From positions 186,001 to 250,000 of the forward strand of contig BGKB01000047.1 of assembly GCA_003116975.1 (NCBI GenBank): a DNA stretch of 64,000 nucleotides. The letters run 5' to 3'. Each line of letters opens with the position of its first letter. Position 1 is the first letter of the stretch. The notes below the pieces were generated by a model. That model had not been told where the DNA came from. It searched no databases and was given only the letters and a program-made list of their open reading frames with translations. Source of the DNA: Aurantiochytrium sp. KH105 (Eukaryota; Sar; Bigyra; Thraustochytrida; Thraustochytriidae). This document shows positions 10,052 through 20,081 of this stretch, piece after piece. A program made the position numbers and the translations under genes.

Positions 10052-10966
10052 CGTGCCTGTCTCTAGCGGCCTGTTCGCTATCTAACTGGCTGGCTGGCTG
10101 GCTGGCTGGCGACCTGCTCGTCCGGCAGCCGCTTCCTCGCACTCGAGGTCTATCTCTGCGCCTGCCAGCGCACGCCCAGCGCGGTCTCCAGCCCCAGCTC
10201 GAGCCCGCCCGCGCGGCTAGCTAGCTAGCTCGCCCGCCGCGCGCGGCGACGAGTGGTGGCTGGGTGGCTGGGCCGGGCGAGATGAGATGGGCCAGCGCGC
10301 TAGCCAGCTCCAGCTGCCTCCCGCCGAGGCCGCTCTGCCGGCGCGCAGGCGCTGCTGCCGCGCCGCCCGCCGCGCGTCCGGGTCCCTGCGCGCGTCGCGT
10401 CCGGCCGCGCCGGGGCTCGCGGCGGTGCTCGCGCGCGGGTCTGGCCGGGTCTGTCTTGGGTCTGCCGCGGGTCTGCTCTACACGTGTCTGTCTGTCTGTC
10501 TGTCTGTCTGTCTGCCTGCCTGTCTGGCGCCCAACCACCGGCCGGCGGCCGCGCAAGTGGCCTATGCGCGCGGCGCAAGTGCGCGGCGGGGCATTCTTCA
10601 CTTGCGGCCGCCGTCTCCAAGTGGAGGGGTCGGCAAACAAAACCGCCTGCGGTGCTGGGACGAAGCAGCTGGCTGGGGATGGTGGGGGCGAAGGCGAGCG
10701 CTGGGCCGAGGCGGAGATCGCGCGGGAGAGGAAGTGCATGCATGCGAGAGGGGGGGATGTGATCTTCAAGGTTTAGATATCTATCGGTCAAGCAAAGGTG
10801 CGAGGCAGGCGAGAGGTTCTGGGGAAGTGAAGAGGAGAAGAGAAGAGAAGAAAAGAGAAGAAACCCCCGAATACTGACTGCAGCTTGGAGAAAAAGTTTC
10901 CATGTTGCTGGTGAGACAAAGAAAAAGGGGAGTGGGGCGTCCTGATCCTCGCAAGCAGCTTGCCCT
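10052..10966. other. Intergenic region with GGCT and TCTG microsatellites
   Basis: About 900 bases holding the importin promoter side and the 3' flank of the Mpv17 gene. Contains a (ggct)n run at 10087-10110, a (gcta)n run near 10217-10229, a (tctg)n run at about 10484-10520 and purine-rich gaaga repeats at 10828-10862. Overlapping open frames are low-complexity translations with no domain. Confidence 0.6.
10484..10520. repeat. (TCTG)n microsatellite
   Basis: About nine tandem copies of tctg grading into tgcc units. Probably polymorphic; no coding role seen. Confidence 0.85.
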
Positions 10967-11875
10967 TTACGAAGAAGAAGCAGAAGAAGGAGGAGGAGAG
11001 GAAGCAGCAATGATGTCTACAGGCGAATTCGAAGCCTGGGCGTCCTTGTTGGCGACCATGGCGAGATAAATGTTCCAGACGACACCAATGAGACTAGATG
11101 CCACTGCACGGTGCAACGTGGGCACGTAGCGGTAGACGAGCATATTGAACACGGGCCAGTAAAGCGAACCGGCCATGAAAGTTGGCACAAGGTCGCCGGC
11201 AATTTTGCGGCGCGCGTCCTCAAGCGAACGGCGCTCTCCGTTGGGCCCCGGCTGCAAAAGCGTGACAGCAGTAAACATGATGGGTAGCGAGACACAAAAC
11301 GCAAAGGTGCTATTGCAGAGCGTCTTCTTGACGATCTGAGCGCCAGAAGTGCCCGGCACCATCCTCTCGAGAAACATTTGGAAAGAAAAGGAGACCGGGC
11401 CGGTGATGAAGGTGCCGATGAAGGCAAAGACGGCGCTCCGAGGCCAGTTCGTGACGTGCCCCTCCAAGATTATTTGACACAAGATGTCGCCCGTGCCCAT
11501 GGACGCCCCAATGAGCACCACCGACCGCGCCATGGGCGCCACAAATGCGCGGACTCGTGCAGCGAAGCTCGGGTGCTCAAGGTGGCGCTGGCCCTGCTCC
11601 TGCGCCGCCTCGATGGCCTCTCGCGTGGTCGTGGACTTTGTCCGCGCCGCCATCGAGTCCCTCGCGGCCCGGCCCGCCCAGCAAGGGCCGACGGCGGCGT
11701 CCGCGCCGCGCCGCGCGCCCGCCAGCGCGGCGCGGCCCCGCATGGCGGCGGCCTCATGCCATGGGCCCTGCGCCTGGCGGCATCTCCCCGCGCTCTGGCG
11801 CAGCGCGCTCGCCGCGAAGCCCGCCCGCCGCAGGGGCCCCGCCCCGCGCTGCGCGAGTGCAGAGGCCGCAAGCAT
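10967..11875 (-). CDS. Mpv17/PMP22-family organelle membrane protein
   Basis: Up to 302 residues. The Mpv17/PMP22/Sym1 pattern is clear: a GDILCQ motif after the first helix, a GP followed by FLERMVPG in the middle, and the terminal signature YWPVFNMLVYRYVPTLHRAV then GVVWNIYLAMVA. That signature corresponds to the family's W-P-x-x-N-x-x-x-F-x-x-VP and W-x-x-Y-L. Four hydrophobic helices are expected. Members sit in the inner mitochondrial or the peroxisomal membrane, and Sym1/Mpv17 are reported to act as channels. The N-terminal 74 residues are Ala/Arg-rich and could be a mitochondrial presequence; alternatively translation starts at the ATG at 11653 just before the conserved part. Precise substrate unknown. 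Confidence 0.82.
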   Translation of the reverse strand: MLAASALAQRGAGPLRRAGFAASALRQSAGRCRQAQGPWHEAAAMRGRAALAGARRGADAAVGPCWAGRAARDSMAARTKSTTTREAIEAAQEQGQRHLEHPSFAARVRAFVAPMARSVVLIGASMGTGDILCQIILEGHVTNWPRSAVFAFIGTFITGPVSFSFQMFLERMVPGTSGAQIVKKTLCNSTFAFCVSLPIMFTAVTLLQPGPNGERRSLEDARRKIAGDLVPTFMAGSLYWPVFNMLVYRYVPTLHRAVASSLIGVVWNIYLAMVANKDAQASNSPVDIIAASSPPPSSASSS

Positions 11876-12349
11876 GGCGCGCGTTCTGGCATTGGTCGCC
11901 TGCGACGCACACTTCGCGCGTCACCTCCATCATCGCCCTCGAAGACGTCGTCGTCCTGTCCTGTCTGTTCTCCTCGAATGCATGCGGTGGTGGGAATCGC
12001 TGGGAATGGTCTGGGAATGGTCTTTGTGGCGACGCTGCGCACGATGCGAATACCGCCCGCCTCGCTTTCGAGGTCGAGCGAAAGGGACATGCTGCCAAGA
12101 CGAGCGGGCGGTTGATTGCATGCGGTCTCGTCTTCTTCAAGGTCTGCTCGATGCGAGCTCAAGTAGCACGGACCCCCATCATACACCACCATGCGGCATT
12201 TTTCACAATCGTTCTTTTTCCTGACCCTCGAATTTTGCTGTGCGGTAGCAGCCCGAACATGATGCCAACCTTTACGCGTTGGCGACTGGGATAGCAAAAA
12301 CGTAAATTGCGCATCATGAAAGCTTTCAACAAAAACCAATCCTTTCACG
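11876..12349. other. Intergenic region, no gene seen
   Basis: 474 bases between the Mpv17 start and the stop of the first bZIP-like gene, expected to hold the Mpv17 promoter and the bZIP-like 3' UTR. No recognisable coding or RNA feature. Confidence 0.4.
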
Positions 12350-14152
12350 TCATTTTTTGAGTTCGATACTATTCATCGCTCGCACGTTCGAGTTGACAAG
12401 AGCAACTGCAGTCGGGCCAATGGTGAAATCGTCATTGACGAATTGCGTGGGAGTCATGTGAGCAAAGCCATTTTCAAGCAACGGACACGAATGAATGATG
12501 GTCCAGTGGCAGCCCTTACCGTTCGTTCCAGGTCGCAACACATGGCCTTCAATAAGAGGGGCGCGAATGCGATGCACACCGTCCTGTGCAGGCTGCAAAC
12601 CCACGTCATCCGTCGTTGTAAAGCTGCAGACGATGAGAGACGCCTCAGGATCATCCGCGCTCACGGCTTCCAAAGGATCGATGGCGGGACGCGGCGTGCT
12701 CGTGGAACTCCTTGCACCGAAACCACTCTCCAAATTTGATGCTGCTGCTTCCACGGCTGCCTGGGCTTCGGCCATTGCGGCCTCGGCGTCGAACTCGGAC
12801 TGATCTGTGGCCCCGTATCCGCCATCTAGATTGAGATCAACATTGAGATCGACAGAGCGAGCATCGGCGCTAGCTCCGGTCGCCGTCTGGTCTTTTCCGG
12901 CCGACACGGGAAAATTCGTGGGCGTAAAAAGCTTGGTTGCACGCCATGTAATCGTGTAAATGAACTCGCGGCGTTGCCTGGTCCCAAAGGTGTTCTCCTC
13001 AAGGTAACGAAAAACGCGCATTTCGGGGTCTCCATCACGTTTGACTTCCTCGAAGCCGGTCGGAATCTCGGTAATTTTCACCTTGATGTTTCGCATATCG
13101 GGCGAGTACAAAGCAGCGGTGACTTCAGGATGCGACCATGCTGTCCAAATCCGGTTCTTCATGTCCATTGGCGTGTCCGGGCGCCACGGCAAATCAATGC
13201 GGTAGTTCCCGCGCTTACTGTCGCGCGCCTCGCAGTTCAGAGGGAGCGCTTGCAAGCCGACGTTGCACTCTACAGCGGATCCATCGTGCGCGGGGACCTT
13301 CATTGTGTGCCAGTTCCAGGATTTATCAGCAACGCTGGTGAATACGAGACCGACGACTTGGCCCACGACACTTGCCGATCCGCTGTGGATGAGTCTGAAC
13401 TGCTCCTCCGCTGTGAGACTGGGTGCTTCAGTTGTGGTTTCCTTTAACTTTTTGAGAAAGGCCCTATGCTTTCGGATCTCGACACGCAACAATTCATTTT
13501 CACGTTGCAGATTGACAGCACCCAGGTCTCGAAAGGCTTGAACTTCCGTCTGTAATTGTGCGATGCGGCCCAAGTACATCTCGCGCTCTTGTTCCAAAAT
13601 CATGTTTCGCCGCTGGAGCTCTTCCCGCTCGCATTTACGCTTCGCTCGCGTTGCGCGGCTCGAGGCAGCCACGATCGCGCGCCGTCGGGCCTTGCTTCCG
13701 GTGGGGCCCTTTGCGATGCGGTTCTCCGCATCTCTATCATCGCTCGAGCTTGCAGCTGCAGAGAGCACGGCAGCGGAAGTTAAGGCTGAGGCGGGTTCAG
13801 AGGCGGTCTCTTTCTTTTTCTTGCCCGGAGGAGTCTTGCTTACAATGGCGGAGCTGCTGCTGCTGCTGCTGCTGCTGACGCTGACGCTGCTGCTGCTGCT
13901 GCTGCTCGCAAAAGTTGACACTGGCGATTTAGCAAGGCTGGTTGCATCCTGGGCAAAAGAGGAAGTCTGGTCAACATCGTCCTCTTCTTCCTCGCGTTCA
14001 TCCTCTGACGCTGGTCGCGAGGCTGACGAGATGATTTCCTGATCCTTTGGCGAGAGGACAAGCTCCGAGGGGTAAAAGGCACCGTTATAGAAGGTCTCGG
14101 GCGGAGCGCCATCGTCCTCGTCCCAGAACGAAGCCATGCTGTCCTCGCGCAC
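12350..14152 (-). CDS. bZIP-like protein with conserved C-terminal domain, copy A
   Basis: 600 residues from the first ATG (a second ATG lies five codons later at 14137). Layout: an acidic start with DEDDGAPPETFYNGAFYP and SELVLSPKD; a Ser/Glu-rich linker with a poly-Ser tract encoded by (ctg)n on the plus strand; a basic stretch RRRAIVAASSRATRAKRK near residue 157; a coiled-coil/zipper with Leu, Ile and Tyr at heptad spacing; then about 330 residues conserved in all five copies (LTAEEQFRLIHSGSASVVGQ, a WNWHTMK segment, ICSFTTTDDVGLQPAQDGVHR, and GCHWTIIHSCPLLENGF near the end). This resembles stramenopile bZIP-like proteins with a START-like or M96-type C-terminal region, an assignment I cannot prove by eye. 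Likely a nuclear regulator. Closest to copy B. Confidence 0.72.
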   Translation of the reverse strand: MREDSMASFWDEDDGAPPETFYNGAFYPSELVLSPKDQEIISSASRPASEDEREEEEDDVDQTSSFAQDATSLAKSPVSTFASSSSSSSVSVSSSSSSSSSAIVSKTPPGKKKKETASEPASALTSAAVLSAAASSSDDRDAENRIAKGPTGSKARRRAIVAASSRATRAKRKCEREELQRRNMILEQEREMYLGRIAQLQTEVQAFRDLGAVNLQRENELLRVEIRKHRAFLKKLKETTTEAPSLTAEEQFRLIHSGSASVVGQVVGLVFTSVADKSWNWHTMKVPAHDGSAVECNVGLQALPLNCEARDSKRGNYRIDLPWRPDTPMDMKNRIWTAWSHPEVTAALYSPDMRNIKVKITEIPTGFEEVKRDGDPEMRVFRYLEENTFGTRQRREFIYTITWRATKLFTPTNFPVSAGKDQTATGASADARSVDLNVDLNLDGGYGATDQSEFDAEAAMAEAQAAVEAAASNLESGFGARSSTSTPRPAIDPLEAVSADDPEASLIVCSFTTTDDVGLQPAQDGVHRIRAPLIEGHVLRPGTNGKGCHWTIIHSCPLLENGFAHMTPTQFVNDDFTIGPTAVALVNSNVRAMNSIELKK

Positions 14153-15878
14153 GTCTCGCTATAAAGCAGCAACTTCGGTGGGACTGGACTCTGCAAAGAC
14201 GAGCGTGGCAGGTCGGACGCCCAGCCGCCTCGCCTGGCCGCCTCGGCACCCGGTCCTGCCTGCGAGTCTCTCTGAGGTCGCGCCGGCCCGGTGCCCGCGC
14301 CGCGCTCCGCCCTCGCCTCTTTCGCGGACTGCAGCTGCAGCAACGACAGCACGTAGTAGAAGTTCTTGTAATCGAAGCGGGCGTTTGCTGCCTGTTCAGG
14401 GGCAGCTTGAAGCCTTCTGGTATTGTCTATACTGCCAGGCTGCTGCTTCCCTTTTCTCTCTTTCCAAATGTACTTTGCACCTTGCGCCCTTGACCTGAAC
14501 TGACAGTGACAGCGACGAAGAAGTTGGAATTACGTAGAAGTCACGGGGAATAAGAAATTGCACCTCGCGGCCTCCGGAGTCGCCTTGCGGTTAATTGGTT
14601 GTGTGCCAGCGGGCGTTGTCTACGTTCCTGGCTAGTACTGCACTTAGTGCAATACCTTCTTTGTCAAAGACACTTTTGTTTTCTGGTGTCCTGGGCGGCG
14701 GAGTGCACGACGCGGACCCAGAGCCAATGATGCCATATTGGGGGTTTGCGCGATGTTCTCCGGAAATCGCAAAGTTCATTGTGCAAACGTCGGCGTGCGC
14801 AGGCTGCTGCTGCGTGGTGCTGTCTTCCGCACGCACAGGCACACGCACGCGTTCGAGCACGCGGGGCTCGAACTTGCAACATGCAAGCTCGCTTATCTGC
14901 GCACACGCCAACTTTTGTACTGGTATCGATCGAATGTGCTGGCTGGCAGCCAGGTATAGGTTTATGCATTGCGCGTCAGGTGTGCAAGTTTGAAAGAAGA
15001 TCGGTGCGGCCCCGGTCAGCAACCATCCCTGGTACTGGTGGTAGTGCTGCTGCTGCAGCAGCAGCTGCTCGTGGTGGTGGTAGTGCTTCTGCTGCTGCTG
15101 CGGCTGCATCTGGCTGGTGCACTGCTGCAGTATTTCATTCGCGGTGGTTGACTTGCTCGCTCGGCTTGCTTGCAAGTTACTTGCTTCATTTTGGTGCGAC
15201 AGACAAGACATGACAAGCAAGACTAAAGACTATAGGTTTGTGTCTAGGCCTTACTGTAAAACAGAAGACAAGATCGTCTTGCCTTCTTTCCGCCCGTGGA
15301 CGAGAAAGCGTTCGCTATCTAACTAAAAACCTAGGATAAAAGATCGCGCGATACCGTGGTATGGCTGCGTCGCTTTTCCACACGAAATGCGCCTCGCGCA
15401 CCATGTCCGCTACCACTTCAGCCACGTGCACGCCTTCTAGGCTTGCGAAGGTAGAGTTTCGGCTGAAAGCCTTGTAACGTGGTGCCTTCAATAAGAGAAA
15501 AAGGTGAAGACCTCACGGAATGTGTGGCGCGCCTCAGAAAGGGGTCTCAGAGCCTTGTATACACGTCCACCACCTTCGTTTCGACAAGGCCTGCCTCCTC
15601 GTTCTGCTCGTGGTATGGATGGAGGTCTTGTGGATCAATGAAGAAACGAAACTCCCGATGCCCAGACCGCCGTGCAATTTCTATAAAGGTCCCATGACGA
15701 GCTCGCGTTCGTTGCGTAAAAAGTGTCATCGAACGGATAAGCCCCGGCCCTGGCTGGGGAAAGGAGCCATCACCCATCAAGTCTATCCCCAAAACATCAG
15801 CAGCTCTTTCCGCACACGCGTGAACAATCATGGCGGGATAAATGGATCACGATGGTAGAGTAGATAGACCCATGAGCA
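14153..15878. other. Long spacer between bZIP-like copies A and B
   Basis: About 1.7 kb. Holds the presumed promoter of copy A, a CAG/CTG-rich tract at about 15046-15128 whose minus-strand frame (15220-14591) gives a Gln/His-rich 209-residue translation with no domain, and a small minus-strand ORF at 15831-15547 listed separately. A minus-strand stretch around 14290-14400 has an amphipathic protein-like translation (FDYKNFYYVLSLLQLQS) without a start codon. No confident gene. Confidence 0.4.
15547..15831 (-). CDS. Small hypothetical protein, doubtful
   Basis: Open frame of 94 codons from an ATG at 15831. The translation is not low complexity and looks protein-like (CAERAADVLGIDL, then FIEIARRSGHREFRFFIDP), unlike the shadow frames around it. 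No family recognised, no signal peptide or membrane helix. It lies between two bZIP-like genes on the same strand. It may be a real small gene, a single exon of something larger, or a relic. Transcript data would decide. Confidence 0.3.
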   Translation of the reverse strand: MIVHACAERAADVLGIDLMGDGSFPQPGPGLIRSMTLFTQRTRARHGTFIEIARRSGHREFRFFIDPQDLHPYHEQNEEAGLVETKVVDVYTRL

Positions 15879-17495
15879 TCATATTTTGACTTTGTTGATT
15901 GCGAGGATGTTGGAGGCGACGAGTTCGAGCCCGTTGGGGCCAATGGTCAGGTCATCATTGAGAAGATCCTTGGTGTTGACGCCGTTGAAGCCCTGGTCGA
16001 GAAGCGGCACAGAGTGCACAAGCGTCCACAAGCAACCCTTTCCGTCTGGGCCGCGCCGCAAGACGTGACCTTCAATTACCGGAGCGCTCACGCGCTGCAC
16101 ACCCTCCTCAGAAGGCTGCAGACCAGCATCGTCCGAGGTGGTGACGCTACAGACAATGAGGGCAGCGTCTGGATCATCGACACTGACGTTTTCGAATGGA
16201 TCAATCGAGGGGCGAAGCGTGCCCTTGGTGGTGAACGAGTCGGCGTCAGCCGTGCCAGCTTCAGTCTTGATTTCAGACTTGGCACCGATATTTTTCTCGT
16301 CGTCAGGCCTGTCGGTCGGTAAGGGAAACTTGCCCGGAATGAACACCTTGGTTGCGCGCCAGGAAATGGTATACAGATAGTCGCGACGACGACTTGGTTC
16401 ATGCTCGCCCTCCTCGTTGTAATGAAAGACGCGCATCTCTGGGTCATCGGGCCTTTTTAGATCCTCAAAGTTGGTATGAACCTCGGAAATGCCTACTTTG
16501 ACTTTGCGCGTGAGCGGCGAGTAAAGAGTCGCGCTAATTTCAGGTCTTGACCAGGCTGCCCAAATCTTTTGTTTCATCTGCATGGGGGTCTCTGGGCGCC
16601 AGGGCATGTCAATACGGTAATTCCCACGTTTTGCAGCGTGCACCTCGCAGCCGAGAGGCAGAGGCTGCAGTCCGACTTTGCACTCGACGAGAGAATCGTC
16701 ATAGGATGGAATGGTCAGCGTCGACCATTTCCATGTGTGATCCGCCGCGCTGGTGAAGACAAGGCCTACGACTTGGCCAACCGCGCTTGCCGTGCCGCTA
16801 TGAATGAGCCTGTACTGTTCCTCGGCAGTAAGCTTTGGCGCAGCTCGCGTTGCGTCTACAATCGTGCGGAGGAAGGCCTTGTGTTTGCGAATCTCGACTC
16901 GAAGTAATTCATTTTCCTTTTGCAAATTAACCACACCAGAATCGCGAAAAGCTTGTACCTCCGTCTGTAGCTGAGCGATGCGCGTCAAGTAAATCTCGCG
17001 CTCTTGCTCGAGGATTTGATTCCGTTTGTGAAGCTCTTCGCGTTCGCGTTTGCGTTTGGCTCGAGTCGCGCGACTTGAAGCGGCGACGACCGCGCGTCGT
17101 CGATCCTTTTCATTTTCTGCTTTCTTGGCAGGACGCCGTTTGCCATCACCTGTTGCCAACGTCGCGCCGGACGTACTAGCTGGAGCAAGAGAATCTTCGT
17201 ACGAGCATTTCTCGTTTGTAGGCCGTGTGGTGCGCTCGCTGCCGGATGTCGACAAGGCATCGGCGCCTACCTGGGACCCTTGCAAGTCTTCAAGCTTAAT
17301 GTCGCTAGCTCTGTTCAAGGAGGAGGAGGAGAAGGAGGCTGAGCCTTCGTCATCCTCATCAGACAATGATAGCGACGTGGAGGCGATAATGTCGAGATCT
17401 TTCGGCGGGAGGACGAGCTCGGCAGGGAAGAACGAGCCATTGTAAAACGTGTCGAGGTCAGCGCCGTCGTCCTCGTCCCAGTCCACGTACGCCAT
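15879..17495 (-). CDS. bZIP-like protein with conserved C-terminal domain, copy B
   Basis: 538 residues from the ATG at 17495 (MAYVDWDEDDGADL), chosen because it aligns with the start of copy A; the frame is open to an ATG at 17597. The same layout follows: DTFYNGSFFPAELVLPPKD, a Ser-rich linker, basic RRRAVVAASSRATRAKRKRE, a zipper with EREIYLTRIAQLQTEVQAF, and the conserved C-terminal part (LTAEEQYRLIHSGTASAVGQ, ICSVTTSDDAGLQPSEEGVQR, GCLWTLVHSVPLLDQGF). The Lys of KDLDII replaces the acidic residue seen in copies D and E. It sits in a run of five same-strand copies and forms a subgroup with A. Likely a DNA-binding regulator; targets unknown. Confidence 0.72.
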   Translation of the reverse strand: MAYVDWDEDDGADLDTFYNGSFFPAELVLPPKDLDIIASTSLSLSDEDDEGSASFSSSSLNRASDIKLEDLQGSQVGADALSTSGSERTTRPTNEKCSYEDSLAPASTSGATLATGDGKRRPAKKAENEKDRRRAVVAASSRATRAKRKREREELHKRNQILEQEREIYLTRIAQLQTEVQAFRDSGVVNLQKENELLRVEIRKHKAFLRTIVDATRAAPKLTAEEQYRLIHSGTASAVGQVVGLVFTSAADHTWKWSTLTIPSYDDSLVECKVGLQPLPLGCEVHAAKRGNYRIDMPWRPETPMQMKQKIWAAWSRPEISATLYSPLTRKVKVGISEVHTNFEDLKRPDDPEMRVFHYNEEGEHEPSRRRDYLYTISWRATKVFIPGKFPLPTDRPDDEKNIGAKSEIKTEAGTADADSFTTKGTLRPSIDPFENVSVDDPDAALIVCSVTTSDDAGLQPSEEGVQRVSAPVIEGHVLRRGPDGKGCLWTLVHSVPLLDQGFNGVNTKDLLNDDLTIGPNGLELVASNILAINKVKI

Positions 17496-18154
17496 CTCAG
17501 TTTCGATGGTGTCTCCAAACGCGTCGCGTGGTGCTGCTGCGTGTAGTATGGTGGGCAATTGTCCGTCCACTCTTCGAGAACTTCCTTTCGACCCCAATCG
17601 CGACGTCTGCGCGGACTTGCCTGCCCCAGACGGAGACGGCGCCGCGACAGCGGACCTCCGCCGCCAGAGGGATGCGCTGCGACGTGCGCGCGCTCGTGGT
17701 TCGTCGAGACCCGCGCGGTCTCAAGATAGATCTCTGCGCCAGTTGCTCGTTTGCGCAAGCTCGACTCGACTCAACTATCAATTTTTTGGGACGGAAATGG
17801 AAACGGAGGTCGCGCTTTTCTCCTTCTTTATAACAGTCAGCGAAGCGCATTTGTTCGCCGCCACATCTGAGCCGATGGGGCGTTCCTGAGAAGAGATTTC
17901 TGGTATAGTGTTCGAGAGAGACAAGCTGGCAAGCCAGCGCCTCTACTGCCAGAGGTGAGTGACTTACTCCAGACTGACAGTGAGAATGGGTTGATCAAGA
18001 ACAGAAACGCCGTGAGATAATAAACAGGCTATGACCGACTCGGACTCTGCTGTATGATTTAATCAGAGCGCCAAAAGAGTTAGGCTCGACAATGGTGTAG
18101 TGTCACCTGTGAGCGGAAATGAATGTTGTTTGCCAGCATTCGCTGTAATAAAAA
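17496..18154. other. Intergenic region, no gene seen
   Basis: About 660 bases between the starts of copy B and the 3' end of copy C, presumed promoter of B and 3' flank of C. Overlapping frames are shadows without a domain. Confidence 0.4.
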
Positions 18155-19843
18155 CTAAGTATAGTCCTGAATGGAGTTTAAAACCCCTACGAGCGAGCTC
18201 ATCAGCTCTGAAGCCATGCTACCAGGGCTCAGATCTTGCTTTAGGATGTCTCTTTCATTGCTGAAGACTGCAAAACCTTTGTCCATCAAAGGCAGCGAAA
18301 TCATCATTGTCCACAAGCAGCCTCCCCCCCCCCCCGGCGCGTGGCGCAGCACATGACCTTCAATCAGTGGCTCACCGATTCGATGTACTCCTTTTTCGCG
18401 AGGGAGAAAACCAGCGTCTTCTTTGGACGTTCCGCTACAAATAATTGAAGCGCTATATGGCTCTTTAGTACGCTCGAATGCACAGTCACGGCCTGACTCT
18501 CCCTGGGCGATCCGCGCCTCGTTCACTGCTTGGCAACATCCTTGCAATGACCCAGATCCATCCGCTTCTGTATTCCTGGCGCAAAATTGTTGCCTACGCG
18601 ATGCAGGGAACGCAGCTGCAGTAAAGGCTGTGCTCGTCTTACGCGAAATGGCAGTGATGCAGTCGCGTATCCTGGCCTCTCCTTCCTGAAACTCTTCCTT
18701 GATATGAAAGACACGAAAGTCTTCTCCGAATTCGCCTCGAAATTTGTCGAAGCCAGTCTCGATGTCAGAAACCACAGAGACTTTGACGTCGTTTGGCTCG
18801 AAGACAGATTTCGCGTATGATTTGAAAAAAAAGCTCCTCGGTAGTCCATATTTTCCATATCTTCCCGCCCACTTCGTCCACGCTTTCGGGCCGAAGGGGC
18901 ATCTCGATTCGCGCGTTGATGCGCTTGACCGTTTGCGCATTGCACCCGAGGAGAAGAGGCTGCATGGCCATCCGAGATTTTTGGTATGTCCCATCGTGCG
19001 TAAGTGTGTCCATCGTGGACCATGTCCAAGACGAATCAGCCATGCTGGTGAAGATGAGTCCGACAATTTGGCCAATAGCGCTCTCAGTGCCCTTGTGGAG
19101 AAGCCTGAACTGTTCTTCTGGAGTGAGACGAGGCACCGCACGTGTGGCGTCAATAATTGTACGGATAAAAGCCTTGTGTTTTCGAATTTCGACACGAAGT
19201 AGCTTGTTTTCCATTTCTATATTTGTTGACCCTGTATCGCGAAAGGTTTGAACTTCGGTCTGCAACTGAGCAATACGGCTGAGGTAGATCTCGCGTTCTA
19301 GTTCGAGCTCCTTGTTTCGTTTATGAAGCGCTTCGCGCTCACGTTTGCGTTTGGCACGTGTTACGCGACTCGCAGCAGCAACGGCTGCACGGCGTCGATT
19401 CTTCTGTTCCTCCGACTCCCCCGCGCTCTTGAGAGGAGTTTTAGGCGGCAGATATCGCGTCTTACTCACGCTTTTACTACCTCTTGGTCATTGTCATGAT
19501 TACTTGCAGCGGCGGGAACAGCTTCGTGGCTTCCTCCTTTGCGACTTTCCCCGTTCTCCTCGGCCTCGGGCGAATCGCCTGCGGCGAGAAGTTTAAAGAC
19601 AATACTACAGGGGAAGAAGTCATTCTCGAAAAAGGTCTCTTGCTCTTCCTCCTCGCCCTCGCCGATGCCTCCCTCTTGCACCTCCCGACCGAGAAAGTCC
19701 AGTTTTTTGGAGAAGATGATGTCTTGGATGACTTTCGAACGCGCTGTTAAACTTGCGACGCGCGACGCGCGCCCTGCAGCCGAGGGAGAGCGAAAGCACG
19801 ATTGAGGGCGTGGTCTTCCTCGCCTCACGTCCGCTTCTTGCAT
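18155..19843 (-). pseudogene. Broken bZIP-like gene, copy C
   Basis: Homologous along its whole length to copies D and E, but the reading frame is interrupted at least twice. The N-terminal part (up to 19466) carries QETFFENDFFPCSIV and ends at a TGA near 19466-19468; the bZIP part (from about 19469) continues in another frame with KNRRRAAVAAASRVTRAKRK. A second break falls at an A8 run on the plus strand (18825-18832), after which homology resumes in a third frame (SVFEPNDVKVSVV through ICSGTSKEDAGFLP to CLWTMMISLPLMDKGF). Relative to E, the LVLNEDDLQLL region is shortened, and the expected start methionine is missing. A C12 homopolymer at 18324-18335 also lies inside it. It may be a pseudogene; sequencing errors in the homopolymers could explain part, not all, of this. 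Confidence 0.7.
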
Positions 19844-20081
19844 ATGCGTGTCACTCTAGAGACCCAGCCAGCTCGTCAGCCAGCCAGCCAGGAGATAAAA
19901 GTGGAATGAATGCATCCATTCCAAGTTATGCCCGAAAGGGATGTCGTTAATGGGAATAATATTTGTAATGGCGATAGCGAACGAGAGGCCAATACGAATC
20001 AGGTCAAGAAATCAACTGAAAGTTGCCGCTTTTTGCGAGAGTAGAGTCTTGTACGTCAGTTGGCCTTGTTGCTTGGCCAAG
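19844..20081. other. Short intergenic region
   Basis: Spacer between copy C and the stop of copy D, with a (cagc)n run at 19865-19890. Nothing else seen. Confidence 0.4.

Noticed and set aside
19380-19470. Possible intron in bZIP-like copy C starting at gtgagt near 19467, which would bypass the stop.
   Set aside because: The sequence it would remove includes ESEEQKNRRR-like coding that aligns with the intact copies, and the spliced frame would not match NRRR. A frameshift is simpler.
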